NCBI GenBank assembly: GCA_041652755.1
Contig: JBAZGS010000001.1
Location: 62,001 to 126,000 of the forward strand
Source of the DNA: JAQTTT01 sp041652755
GTDB lineage: Archaea; Nanobdellota; Nanobdellia; Tiddalikarchaeales; Tiddalikarchaeaceae
Length of the DNA stretch: 64,000 nt
Direction of reading: 5' to 3'
Below are positions 7,768 through 16,161 of this stretch, in pieces. The notes under the pieces were generated by a model. That model was not told the DNA's origin. It saw only the letters and a program-made list of their open reading frames with translations, and ran no database searches. The first letter of the stretch is position 1; each line of letters opens with the position of its first letter. The position numbers and the translations under genes are program-made.

Positions 7768-7971
7768 ATGGCAGGATTAATAAAATCAATGGACAGCAAA
7801 GTAAAAAAAATGGATATAATGGACTTGGGATTAACCAAATTTGCGGTCATTTTTGTTACTTTAGCAGTTGCAAAATTATGGTCACCAATATTGTCACTTG
7901 AGTGGTATTGGTATTTAATTTTTGGAATAATTTTAGCAATAAAACCATTAAGTATATTTTTTAAAAAATAA
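7768..7971 (+). CDS. Small two-TM membrane protein
   Basis: 67 residues with two hydrophobic segments, about 24-40 (FAVIFVTLAVAKLW) and 46-62 (WYWYLIFGIILAIKP), and a basic end (FFKK). GGAGGT at 7752-7757 precedes the ATG by 10 nt, supporting translation. Similar short proteins are widespread in DPANN genomes without known function. It stands alone. Confidence 0.6.
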   Translation: MAGLIKSMDSKVKKMDIMDLGLTKFAVIFVTLAVAKLWSPILSLEWYWYLIFGIILAIKPLSIFFKK

Positions 7972-7974
7972 TTT

Positions 7975-8106
7975 TCAATCTATTATTTTTTTCTTTTTCT
8001 TTTTTTTCACCTTAAAAGGAACTTTTTCTTTTTTTTCTTTTTCAAAAACATCTTTAATATTTTTCTTTTTTTTGGCAAAAAAATAATGCTTAGATCTGCT
8101 TACCAT
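7975..8106 (-). CDS. Lysine-rich 43-aa peptide gene
   Basis: A 43-codon frame from ATG (8104-8106) to TGA (7975-7977). It starts MVSRSKHYFFAKKKKNIKD and ends in a long Lys run before IID. About 40% of residues are lysine. A TTTTTAAG element lies about 25 bp upstream, which fits a leaderless transcript. It might bind RNA or DNA, or simply reflect A-rich sequence. The normal start, stop and promoter favour a real small gene. Confidence 0.4.
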   Translation of the reverse strand: MVSRSKHYFFAKKKKNIKDVFEKEKKEKVPFKVKKKKKKKIID

Positions 8107-8141
8107 AACTAATACTATGCGTAATTCCTTAAAAATTCTTT

Positions 8142-8867
8142 TTATTTTATTTTTAATATGAATTTTTTTGCTAATTCATCCTCAGGATTAATCAGTAATG
8201 CTTTTTTGTATAATTCCATTTTTTTATCAATAGTTGTTTCTTTGTATGCCCTGCTCCTATAAACTGCGCTTAATAAGTCGCTCAGCTTCGCGCCTTTAAC
8301 CTCACCATATGTTAATTTTAAGAGCATTATTTCAACTTTATAATCCTCATAATTTTTTTTATTGATATTTTCATCAGGGGTATCTGACACGCAATCAACA
8401 TAGTATTCTTTGTCGGATATTATGACTTTGTTAAAAAAATGAAGCCCTTTATTGTTGGTCACTAATTCAACATCTAATCCTATATTTAATGCAAATATGG
8501 AATAAATAGTTGTTAAGCCTATGCAATTGCTTGTATAATTTTTAACTGCGTTGCTTAGTTCTGGAGAGTGCTTTTTTGGTATGAATTTGGAATAAACTGC
8601 TTTTTGCAATGAGCTTGCTTTTTTGTAATCATTTTTTAAATCAACTTTTTTAAGTATTAAATCCTTAGCCTCAAAAAATTTAGTGTAATAAAAGTCTAGC
8701 TCTTTGTCTTTTATTCCGCTGACAGCAAAAGCATTATCCACCAAGAGCCCATGCCTATTTTTATTGTCTTTACTGTTCAACTGATTTAATATGCTTTCAT
8801 AATTATTAATTAATACTTCTTCCATCCCATTGTCAAAATTCATTTGATTTTCATTTAACAGCATCAT
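8142..8867 (-). CDS. Transglutaminase-like (SirB1-type) protein with TPR-like tail
   Basis: 241 residues. A papain-like transglutaminase core is visible: NCIGLTTIYSIFALNIG with the catalytic Cys, LHFFNKV with the His, and EYYVDC with the Asp. The order and spacing match the SirB1/transglutaminase-like group. The last 40 residues (KKMELYKKALLINPEDELAKKF) look like one TPR unit. No signal peptide is seen, so it is cytosolic. The real substrate is unknown; such proteins often act as peptidases or non-catalytic binders. Confidence 0.65.
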   Translation of the reverse strand: MMLLNENQMNFDNGMEEVLINNYESILNQLNSKDNKNRHGLLVDNAFAVSGIKDKELDFYYTKFFEAKDLILKKVDLKNDYKKASSLQKAVYSKFIPKKHSPELSNAVKNYTSNCIGLTTIYSIFALNIGLDVELVTNNKGLHFFNKVIISDKEYYVDCVSDTPDENINKKNYEDYKVEIMLLKLTYGEVKGAKLSDLLSAVYRSRAYKETTIDKKMELYKKALLINPEDELAKKFILKIK

Positions 8868-8918
8868 TAAGAATACTTATTAAAAAAATTATCTTAAAAA
8901 TCTTTTTATTTTGTAATA

Positions 8919-9728
8919 TTACAGCAGCCTTATTAGGTTAAATAATGCAAACAATGTTGTTAATATGTAAAAATCCGGCTCTTTTAAACCTAATATTTTT
9001 TTGAAAGGATACTTGCTAGGCCTTACGATGTTAACAAATATGTCTTTAAATCCTGTTTTCAGCTTAGAATAATGCTTTATGCATTCTTTCAGGTCTTTTG
9101 TGAACCTTCTGAGAGAAGAGCGCACTTTTATTCCAGGCACGTAAGTTTTTAGCCCTAAAGGCTCAATATCATAGCAGTACTGCAAGTCTTCAGCAATGCC
9201 AGGGTCAGTATTGAACCCCCCAACTTTGTCAAAAACCCACCTTGGAGTGCAAAGTGACCAGCCTGCAAATGAAACAGTATTCCTTAAGCATTGGAACCTT
9301 AATACAGTGCTTAAAATTATTCTCCCTATTGCAATTGAAAGAATTTTTTTAATTAATGAATATTCTCCATCATAGTAATCCCAGTGCCCGCAGATGAACC
9401 CTACATATTTTTCAGTCTTAAAGACTTCATAGGCTTTTTTTACAAAATCTTTGGGATAAATTGTATCAGCATCAACATTGATAATGTATTTTCCCGAGCT
9501 GTTTTTTATTCCAGTGTTTCTTCCCCTAGCTATGCCTTTATTAGGCTCAAAAACGATTTTGTCAGCATATTTTTCAGCGATTTTAACAGTATTGTCAGTG
9601 CTTAATCCATCGCATACAATTATTTCATAAGAAATGTCTGTTTCCTGATTTTTTAAGCATTTCAAAGCCCTTTCAACATATTGCTCTTCATTCAAAGTCG
9701 GCATTACAATGCTTATTACTGGAGACAT
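8919..9728 (-). CDS. Family 2 glycosyltransferase
   Basis: GT-A enzyme of 269 residues. ISIVMPTLNEEQYVERAL is the nucleotide-binding start. IIVCDGLSTDNT and ARGRNTGIKNSSGKYI follow. INVDADTIYP holds the metal-binding DxD. GGFNTDPGIAEDLQYCYD carries the catalytic ED. A hydrophobic end (FYILTTLFALFNLIRLL) could touch the membrane, as in dolichol- or lipid-glycosylating GT2 enzymes. It is separated by 50 bp from the transglutaminase-like gene downstream. Acceptor unknown. Confidence 0.85.
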   Translation of the reverse strand: MSPVISIVMPTLNEEQYVERALKCLKNQETDISYEIIVCDGLSTDNTVKIAEKYADKIVFEPNKGIARGRNTGIKNSSGKYIINVDADTIYPKDFVKKAYEVFKTEKYVGFICGHWDYYDGEYSLIKKILSIAIGRIILSTVLRFQCLRNTVSFAGWSLCTPRWVFDKVGGFNTDPGIAEDLQYCYDIEPLGLKTYVPGIKVRSSLRRFTKDLKECIKHYSKLKTGFKDIFVNIVRPSKYPFKKILGLKEPDFYILTTLFALFNLIRLL

Positions 9729-9808
9729 ATTAACTATGTTTAATCATTGTTTTAAAAAACTATTTTTTTAAGGCAAGTAATTTAAACAATGAATCTATAA
9801 ATTAATTA

Positions 9809-10543
9809 ATGGATGTTAAAAAAATAGTTAAAACTCATTATTCAAAGATTGCAAAAACTGGATGCTCCTGCTCCTGCAATAAAAAAGCAATAGATGCTAA
9901 AAAATTAGCATTAAGCATTGGCTATTCAAATACTGAATTAAATGAAGCGGGGATAGCTAATTTAGGGCTTGGCTGCGGAAACCCAGTAGCTTTGTCAGAT
10001 ATCAATGAAGGAGACACTGTGCTGGATTTGGGAAGTGGTGCAGGAATTGACTGTTTTTTGGCATCAAAAAGAACAGGAATAAAAGGAAGAGTAATTGGCT
10101 TAGATTTCAATTCTGACATGCTCAAATTGGCTAAGAAGAATGCCAAAAAATTGAACTTAAATAATGTTAAATTTATTAATGGTGATATTGAAAAAATACC
10201 TCTGCCGAATAATTCAGTTAATGTGATAATCAGCAATTGCGTGATTAATTTAGCTTTAAGCAAAGAAAAAGTGTTCAAGGAAGCCCATAGGATTCTAAAG
10301 AAAGGGGGAAGAATGTTTGTTTCTGACATAGTGCTGTTAAAGGACTTGTCAGCAAAGCAAAAAAATGACAAAAAGTTAATCTCTGGTTGCGTTGCAGGAG
10401 CACTGCTCAAAAAAGATTACTTAAAAATAATAAAAACTTCAGGATTCATTGTTGAAGTATTAAGTGAAGATAAGAAAATAAGCAAAGAGCAATATGATGG
10501 TGTTCCTTTAGAAAGCCTTAAAGTGAAAGCAATAAAAATTTAA
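9809..10543 (+). CDS. arsM: ArsM-like arsenite S-adenosylmethyltransferase
   Basis: 244 residues with the ArsM pattern. An N-terminal HYSKIA precedes a Cys cluster (GCSCSCNKK). The SAM motif is VLDLGSGAGIDCFLAS, and SNCVINL and SGCVAGAL carry the two core cysteines that bind As(III). LGLGCGNPVAL is also typical. ArsM converts arsenite to methylated forms. No arsR or arsenite pump gene is adjacent. A cysteine-methylating or other thiol-related role in an anaerobe cannot be excluded, but all three key cysteines are present. Confidence 0.8.
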   Translation: MDVKKIVKTHYSKIAKTGCSCSCNKKAIDAKKLALSIGYSNTELNEAGIANLGLGCGNPVALSDINEGDTVLDLGSGAGIDCFLASKRTGIKGRVIGLDFNSDMLKLAKKNAKKLNLNNVKFINGDIEKIPLPNNSVNVIISNCVINLALSKEKVFKEAHRILKKGGRMFVSDIVLLKDLSAKQKNDKKLISGCVAGALLKKDYLKIIKTSGFIVEVLSEDKKISKEQYDGVPLESLKVKAIKI

Positions 10544-10599
10544 TTAAATAGTTTTTTAAAAATACGAAAGGTAATAATTATTTGGAGGTGCATATTTAA

Positions 10600-10950
10600 A
10601 TGGCAAAATCAAACTCAAAAAACGTTGAGAAAAAAGAAGTTGTAAAAACCAGTAATGTTGAATCAAGTAAAACTCTTGCAGCATTGTCGTATTTATGGAT
10701 TGTTGGAGTAATACTTTTATTTACTGAAAAAGATAATAAATTTATTATTTTTCATGCAAAGCAAGCAACAGCATTGTTTGTAATAGAGACTGTTTTGATG
10801 CTAGTGCCTATATTAGGAATGCTTAGCATAATACCTGGAATTGCAGCAATTTATGGATTAATAATGGCTTTGCAGGGAAGCGAAACAAAAATACCTATTG
10901 CGAATGAATTAGGGGAAAAAATTGCTGAATTAATAACTCCAAAAAAATAA
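10600..10950 (+). CDS. DUF4870/Tic20-like membrane protein
   Basis: 116 residues: a charged N-terminal tail, then SKTLAALSYLWIVGVILLFTEKDNKFIIFHAKQATALF and two further hydrophobic segments. The KFIIFHAKQA motif between membrane helices is the hallmark of the DUF4870 (Tic20-like) family. GGAGGTGCAT at 10583-10592 is a strong ribosome site before the ATG. Function of the archaeal members is not established. Confidence 0.75.
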   Translation: MAKSNSKNVEKKEVVKTSNVESSKTLAALSYLWIVGVILLFTEKDNKFIIFHAKQATALFVIETVLMLVPILGMLSIIPGIAAIYGLIMALQGSETKIPIANELGEKIAELITPKK

Positions 10951-11056
10951 CTAATTACTTCTTATTTTTTTTTATTTTTTTATTGGCTTGCTGCATAATT
11001 AATCATGCGCCTAAGAAGATAATACTGGTATTTTTCATGTTTTAAAAAGATAAAAA

Positions 11057-11647
11057 CTAAAATCCATACCTTTTCTTGAATTTATCAGCTTCTATTTGCA
11101 GTATTTCAAGTTCTTTATAGACATCATCGCTTTTTTTTATCAGGTAAAAGAAATTGTTCGTCAAAGCTGCGTCAATTTTTGAAGGAATTCCCAACTCTTT
11201 TGCTGCGTTTGAGAATTTTTCAACGCAATCAGTATAATGAAATCCTGAAACAATTAATTCCTCTAAAGGCATTAATTCTTTTATTATGCTTTTCTCATCA
11301 GGATAAACCTCATTTTTGCAATGATTCCTGAATGTAACTTTTGAATTGATAAATGAATCAGTGCCTAAAAAATTAAAAAACTTTGAAAACAATGACTTAT
11401 TTAGCTCCCCATTTGGCTTGCTGAATCCAACATAAGCAATTTCAAAACCTTTTTTGCGGTAATCATTAATGAAATTATTTATTGATTTGATTTTAATATT
11501 GTATTCAGCTATTCCTTTTTCTCTGCTATCAATATTTCTTTCATAGTGATAACTCCAGGCATTATTTTTAATCTCCCAATCAACATACATAGTTATGGGG
11601 TATAAGTACATGAAAAGCTTCATAGATAAAAGCATATAAAAATTCAT
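11057..11647 (-). CDS. Isochorismatase-like cysteine hydrolase
   Basis: 196 residues. ITMYVDWEIKN matches the first strand with the catalytic Asp. A Lys-containing strand precedes LEELIVSGFHYTDCVEKFSNAAKELGIP, which matches the family's VxGxxTDxCVxxTAxxAxxxG with the nucleophilic Cys. Members hydrolyse isochorismate, nicotinamide or ureidoacid-like substrates; this one is too divergent to choose. M20 is a plausible alternative start because the residues before it are hydrophobic and poorly conserved-looking. Confidence 0.6.
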   Translation of the reverse strand: MNFYMLLSMKLFMYLYPITMYVDWEIKNNAWSYHYERNIDSREKGIAEYNIKIKSINNFINDYRKKGFEIAYVGFSKPNGELNKSLFSKFFNFLGTDSFINSKVTFRNHCKNEVYPDEKSIIKELMPLEELIVSGFHYTDCVEKFSNAAKELGIPSKIDAALTNNFFYLIKKSDDVYKELEILQIEADKFKKRYGF

Positions 11648-11720
11648 TTAAAAATATTTGGATTAATTTTTTTTTTTAAAAGAAAATGTTAAAAATAGAG
11701 GATTAATCTTTAAATTAATC

Positions 11721-13415
11721 ATGAAATACTTCATATTATTGTCTTTAGTTGCATTAATGCTTTCCAGCGCGTTTGCAGAGTACCAAGCAGATGTTTACTT
11801 TTTTCATAGCCAATATTGCAGTCATTGCAAAGAAGAAATGCCTTTCTTAGAAAGCTTGCAAACACAATATCCTCAAATGAATCTTAGAGCATATGAGGTT
11901 TCTTCTAATTCAACAAACATGGAATATTTTAAACAAAAAGCCACTGAATTAGGAATTAGTTATTCTGGAGTTCCAGTTACAATAATAGGTGATAAGCATT
12001 GGATTGGTTATGCTGCAAGCCTGGATTCAGCAATTATTGCACAGATTGAAAAATGCATTAGTGAAGGGGGGTGCGGTGAATTATATGCTGATAGTAATAA
12101 TACTCTTTGCCTGCATGCATTTCTTACTCCTGAATGCATTCAATGCGGAGTGGCTAATCAAACATTTGCAATGCTTAAGGAGAAATATGGTATTGAAGTT
12201 AAAATACATGATTATCCTTTAGAAAAGGAATTATATAATGAGTTCAAAAAAACTTATAGCATTGTAAGCGCTGGTTTTCCAATAGTATTTTTGGGAAATT
12301 ATTACTTAGCAGGAGACAGTGCAATACAGAATAATCTAGAATCACTTGTTATAAAATGCATTAATGAATCCTGCATTTGCCCAATTCAAAATATTGAAGC
12401 TTATAGTTCAAATCTTCCTGCTTCAGGCTCAATGACTCCTGAAGATGAATTCTTAATCACAATCCCCTTCATTGGCGAGGTTGATTTGTCAAACATGTCG
12501 CTTTATTTGGTGACTTTAATTATTGCATTCATGGATGGAGCTAATCCTTGCTCTTTGTGGATGATTTCATTCCTTTTGGGAATAGTGATTTACACTGGCT
12601 CAAGGAAAAAAATATTATTAATAGGCTTAACTTTTTTAGTGACAATTACTCTAGTCTATGGGATTTTCCTAATGGGATTAATTAACGCGCTTTATTATAT
12701 TGGCTACATTTTTTGGATGAGACTATTGGTGGGTTTAATGGCTTTAGTCTTTGCAGCAGTTAATATAAAAGATTATTTTTATTACAAAAAAGGAATATCT
12801 TTCACAATCTCTGATGATGCTAAGCCAACCTTGTTTAAAAAAATCAGGAATATCATGAATCCTGATAATTCAATTAATGCAGTAATTGCTGGAACTATTC
12901 TTTTGGCATTAAGTGTCACTTTAATGGAGCTTCCTTGCACTGCAGGCTTGCCAATGCTTTGGACTTCAATACTCGCAAGAAACAATGTAGCTGGCTTAGA
13001 ATTCTTTATTCATCTGGCAATTTATTTGTTTATCTTTTTGGTAGATGAGCTTGCGTTAATATTAATTGCTGCTTATACTTTGAAAATAACAAAGTTTGAA
13101 GAAAAGCATGGAAGAATACTGAAACTATTCGGAGGCTTAATTATGGCAGTTTTAGGATTTTCAATGATTTTCAGCCCTGAATTAATGGATGATTTTTCAA
13201 ATGTATTTATAATATTTATTTTTTCAATATTGTTAACTGCGGGGATTAATCATTTTTACAATAATTTCAAGATTGAAAAAATTACAAAGATTGAAGAGTT
13301 AAAAGATGAAAAGTCATTAGTTGAAAAATCGGCAGTTAAAAAAATAACTAAGAAAAAACCCGCAAAAAAGAAAACAACTAAAAATAAAAAAATAAAAAAA
13401 GGTGTGAAGAAATGA
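11721..13415 (+). CDS. Two extracytoplasmic thioredoxin domains fused to a DsbD/CcdA-like membrane thiol carrier
   Basis: 564 residues. A signal peptide (MKYFILLSLVALMLSSAFA) leads to thioredoxin domain 1 with CSHC at 33-36. Thioredoxin domain 2 follows with CIQC at 139-142 and the cis-Pro segment SAGFPIVFLG. A six-helix CcdA-like domain from about 255 to 500 carries paired cysteines in GANPCS (C277) and LPCTAG (C406), as in the electron-carrying DsbD centre. A Lys-rich cytosolic tail ends the protein. It likely carries reducing equivalents from inside to exported thiols. The next gene overlaps by 4 bp. Confidence 0.8.
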   Translation: MKYFILLSLVALMLSSAFAEYQADVYFFHSQYCSHCKEEMPFLESLQTQYPQMNLRAYEVSSNSTNMEYFKQKATELGISYSGVPVTIIGDKHWIGYAASLDSAIIAQIEKCISEGGCGELYADSNNTLCLHAFLTPECIQCGVANQTFAMLKEKYGIEVKIHDYPLEKELYNEFKKTYSIVSAGFPIVFLGNYYLAGDSAIQNNLESLVIKCINESCICPIQNIEAYSSNLPASGSMTPEDEFLITIPFIGEVDLSNMSLYLVTLIIAFMDGANPCSLWMISFLLGIVIYTGSRKKILLIGLTFLVTITLVYGIFLMGLINALYYIGYIFWMRLLVGLMALVFAAVNIKDYFYYKKGISFTISDDAKPTLFKKIRNIMNPDNSINAVIAGTILLALSVTLMELPCTAGLPMLWTSILARNNVAGLEFFIHLAIYLFIFLVDELALILIAAYTLKITKFEEKHGRILKLFGGLIMAVLGFSMIFSPELMDDFSNVFIIFIFSILLTAGINHFYNNFKIEKITKIEELKDEKSLVEKSAVKKITKKKPAKKKTTKNKKIKKGVKK

Positions 13416-13792
13416 ATTTTCCAAAAAATTTACTATATAGCAAAGACTATTTATGGGCTCTAAAAAAAGAGGATTTAGTAATTATTGGAGTAATAGAATT
13501 AGCAGCAAAGAAAGCAAAAGAATTTGCATATATTAATTTTCCAAAAAAAGGAGATAATGTAAACAAAGGGGATACTTTAATCTCTTTAGAAGCTGTGAAA
13601 TGGACTGGAACTCTTAAAAGTCCTATAAGTGGAGAAGTAATAGAAATAAACTCAAAAGCTTATGGTGAACCTTCAATAGTAAATTCAAAACCTTATGAAA
13701 CTTGGCTTGTGAAATTAAAAATAAAAAACCTTGAAGAATTTAAAGATTTAATGAATAGCCAAAAAGCTTTAAAATACTATGAAAATGATTAA
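13412..13792 (+). CDS. gcvH: GcvH-like lipoyl carrier protein
   Basis: 126 residues with the glycine-cleavage H-protein fold from end to end: YSKDYLWA at the start, GDTLISLEAVKW with the lipoylated Lys at 63, then SPISGEVIEIN and the closing LVKLKI. No glycine decarboxylase, T-protein or dihydrolipoamide dehydrogenase gene is in the window. It sits in a 4-gene operon with a thiol carrier, an AhpD-like protein and a lipoate ligase. It may therefore be a free lipoyl-thiol carrier rather than part of glycine cleavage (inference). Confidence 0.85.
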   Translation: MNFPKNLLYSKDYLWALKKEDLVIIGVIELAAKKAKEFAYINFPKKGDNVNKGDTLISLEAVKWTGTLKSPISGEVIEINSKAYGEPSIVNSKPYETWLVKLKIKNLEEFKDLMNSQKALKYYEND

Positions 13793-13815
13793 AAACTGAG
13801 GAGAGTGACTAAATA

Positions 13816-14103
13816 ATGGATTCAAACAATGAAAATATGAATGCTTTCATGGAATTAGCTGGAAAGATTAAAAAAAAAGGGGTTTTATCTGAAAAATTTA
13901 AAGAATTAATAGCAATATCATTATCTGTTAAAGCACAATGTGATGATTGCATAACTCATCATTTAGCTGAGTTAATTAAATTAAATGCAACTGATGATGA
14001 AATCAATGAAGCAATGTGGGTTGCTGTCATGATGGGCGGGGGGCCTAGTGTTGCTTATTTAATGAAAGCTCAAAAAGTGTTAAAAGAATTAAGAACAAAA
14101 TGA
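13816..14103 (+). CDS. AhpD-like (carboxymuconolactone decarboxylase family) CxxC protein
   Basis: 95 residues. The core QCDDCITHHL (C42, C45, H49) is the AhpD/CMD redox motif. VMMGGGPSVAYLM is the family's C-terminal helix. Small AhpD-like proteins use the CxxC pair for disulfide exchange; mycobacterial AhpD is re-reduced by a lipoyl protein. Here the neighbour is a lipoyl carrier, which makes the same pairing attractive. A Shine-Dalgarno GAGGAGAGTGA lies just upstream. The stop overlaps the ligase start by 4 bp. Confidence 0.85.
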   Translation: MDSNNENMNAFMELAGKIKKKGVLSEKFKELIAISLSVKAQCDDCITHHLAELIKLNATDDEINEAMWVAVMMGGGPSVAYLMKAQKVLKELRTK

Positions 14104-14972
14104 TAATTTATGAAAAAGAGCCAAGATTTTCAAGCGAGAATTTGGCAATTAATAAAATTTGTGCAGAATTAGTATCAGAAAATAAGGCTAATTTTTTAGC
14201 AAGGTTTTATTACCATAAAAAAGGAATAATTCTTGCAAATAATCAAAGTATTAATGATTTATATGTAAAAAATTGTAAAAATTTAGGTTATGAGATTTCA
14301 AAAAGGCCTTCAGGGGGTTCATCAATAGTAGTAAGTCCAGGGTTAGCTTTGTGTTATTCATTATTCTTCAAGCCTGATTTTTTAAGCACACGATTTGATT
14401 TTAATACTGTATATAAAAAAATAACTAATGAACTTGTTAAAAATTTAAGCCAAGAATTTAAAGTTAAAGGAAATTATTATTTAAGATATAATAGTTTTCC
14501 AATTGCAGGCCATGCAATGAAAAGTTATTCAAAAGCCATTCAATTTGATGGAGTATTACATTTATTGCCTTTGAATGTTAATGAAGTTTCTAAATTGATG
14601 AAGTTAAGAAAATTAGGAAATAATAATGGAAAAAATTTTATTATTATGGAAAACCAAGTTTATGATTTAAAAGGAAAACTTGTTAATTTAAAAGAAAATG
14701 ATTTAACAATATTAAGAAATGAAGTTGAAGAATTAAAAAAAATAAGAGGATTATCTGAGACTAATTTAACTCTTGAGGAGTTCTTAAATGCTTTTTATAA
14801 AACTATTAATAATGTTTTTGGAAAGCAAGAAATTATAAATGAATATTTATTTGATGATGAAAAAATAAAAAAATACGGATCACAGATTTTAAATGCAGAT
14901 TATTTGCTTAAAGGTAGGGGAGTTTTAGGTCATTGCTTTATTGATTTACTTGAGCCTGAGGAAGAATTCTAA
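14100..14972 (+). CDS. lplA: Lipoate-protein ligase A-like protein, divergent
   Basis: 290 residues of the BPL/LplA fold. KRPSGGSSIVVSPG occupies the RRxSGGGxVxHD loop, and FPIAGHAMKSYSKAIQFDGVLHL the rKIxGxAxxxxxxxxxHGTLL segment. In my alignment by eye the catalytic Lys of KIAG is Pro and the third Gly of SGGG is Ser, so chemistry may differ; a nearby Lys in AMKS could substitute. It overlaps the AhpD-like gene by 4 bp. It would attach lipoate or octanoate to the H-protein two genes upstream. The C-terminal 90 residues resemble the LplA accessory region. Confidence 0.75.
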   Translation: MIIYEKEPRFSSENLAINKICAELVSENKANFLARFYYHKKGIILANNQSINDLYVKNCKNLGYEISKRPSGGSSIVVSPGLALCYSLFFKPDFLSTRFDFNTVYKKITNELVKNLSQEFKVKGNYYLRYNSFPIAGHAMKSYSKAIQFDGVLHLLPLNVNEVSKLMKLRKLGNNNGKNFIIMENQVYDLKGKLVNLKENDLTILRNEVEELKKIRGLSETNLTLEEFLNAFYKTINNVFGKQEIINEYLFDDEKIKKYGSQILNADYLLKGRGVLGHCFIDLLEPEEEF

Positions 14973-15008
14973 AAGTTTTTATATGTGAAACATTATCTAA
15001 AATTGAAT

Positions 15009-16034
15009 ATGAAAGATTTGTTAAAAAAATTAAGCGAAGCTCATGGAGCATCAGGTTATGAAGAAAATGTTGCTAAAATAATGGTTGAAGAATTAAGCCT
15101 AGTTTCAGATAGTGTCGAAATAGATAAAATAGGCAATGTTATTGCAACCAAAGGCACAGGGGACCCTAAGATAATGATTGCTGCTCACATGGATGAAATA
15201 GGTTTCGTTGTTCAGCATATTGATGATAAAGGTTTCATATGGTTTATTTTAATAGGGGGATTTTATGATCCTACAATTTTTAATTCAAGAGTTGTAATCC
15301 ATACAGTTAAAGGGGAGGTTTTTGGCGTTGTTGGTTCAAAACCCCCTCATTTAATGGAAGCTGAAGAGAAAAATAAGCCAATTAAATGGAATGAATTATT
15401 CATTGATATTGGATGTAATTCTAAAAAAGAAACTGAAAACTTAGGTATAAATATTGGAGATTCAATAACTTTTGACCAATCATTCAGAATGTTAGACAGG
15501 GACACAGTTACTGGAAAATCAATGGATAACAGGGTTGGGTGTTTAATGCTTATTGAGTTGATGAAAAGACTAAATAATCCTAAATGCACTATTTGTGCTG
15601 TTGCAACTGTTCAAGAAGAAGTTGGATTAAAAGGTGCAAGAGTTGCAGCTAGTAAATTAAAACCGGATTATGGAGTCATTTTAGATGTTACTTTTGGAAT
15701 TCAGCCTGGAGTAAAAGACAGGGAAGTAAATGCAAGGTTAGGAAAAGGGCCAGTTATAACTTATGTTGAAGCAGGAGGCAAAGGGTTAATGGCCGACCCA
15801 AAATTAAGCAAAAAAATAATAGATATTGCTAAAACTAATAATATTCCTTATCAAATTGAAGTGACTCATGGTGGAATGACTGATGGAGCAATAATGTATA
15901 TTACTGGTGAAGGAATACCTTGCATAAGTGTAGGAATACCAACTAGGTATATTCATAGCCCTGTTGAAGTTCTTGATATTGATGATGTTAAAGCAGGTAT
16001 TGTTTTATTAATGAAATTCATAGAAAGTTTCTAA
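15009..16034 (+). CDS. M42-family aminopeptidase (TET type)
   Basis: Metallo-aminopeptidase of about 341 residues. Metal and catalytic motifs are AAHMDEIGF, GKSMDNRVG (bridging Asp), TVQEEVGLKGA (catalytic Glu pair), ILDVTFG and YIHSPVEV (final His). These enzymes form dodecameric cages that degrade peptides from the proteasome. A GTG at 14985 could also start the frame, but TTTTTATATG at 14975-14984 places transcription near 15005, so the ATG at 15009 fits a leaderless mRNA. The gene follows the lipoate ligase but probably has its own promoter. Confidence 0.9.
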   Translation: MKDLLKKLSEAHGASGYEENVAKIMVEELSLVSDSVEIDKIGNVIATKGTGDPKIMIAAHMDEIGFVVQHIDDKGFIWFILIGGFYDPTIFNSRVVIHTVKGEVFGVVGSKPPHLMEAEEKNKPIKWNELFIDIGCNSKKETENLGINIGDSITFDQSFRMLDRDTVTGKSMDNRVGCLMLIELMKRLNNPKCTICAVATVQEEVGLKGARVAASKLKPDYGVILDVTFGIQPGVKDREVNARLGKGPVITYVEAGGKGLMADPKLSKKIIDIAKTNNIPYQIEVTHGGMTDGAIMYITGEGIPCISVGIPTRYIHSPVEVLDIDDVKAGIVLLMKFIESF

Positions 16035-16161
16035 GATTATTTTATCCAAAACTTTTATAAAAACAAAAAGCTAATAATATTTCTGAATTATACCGACTAA
16101 CGAATGTTTAATAACAAATTCTTAGATTAAAGGTTATAAGAAAAATTTAAAGGTGAAAAAA

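Noticed and set aside
9922..10410. 162-codon frame opposite the ArsM-like gene
   Set aside because: It overlaps a gene with all catalytic motifs, and its own translation has no recognisable fold.
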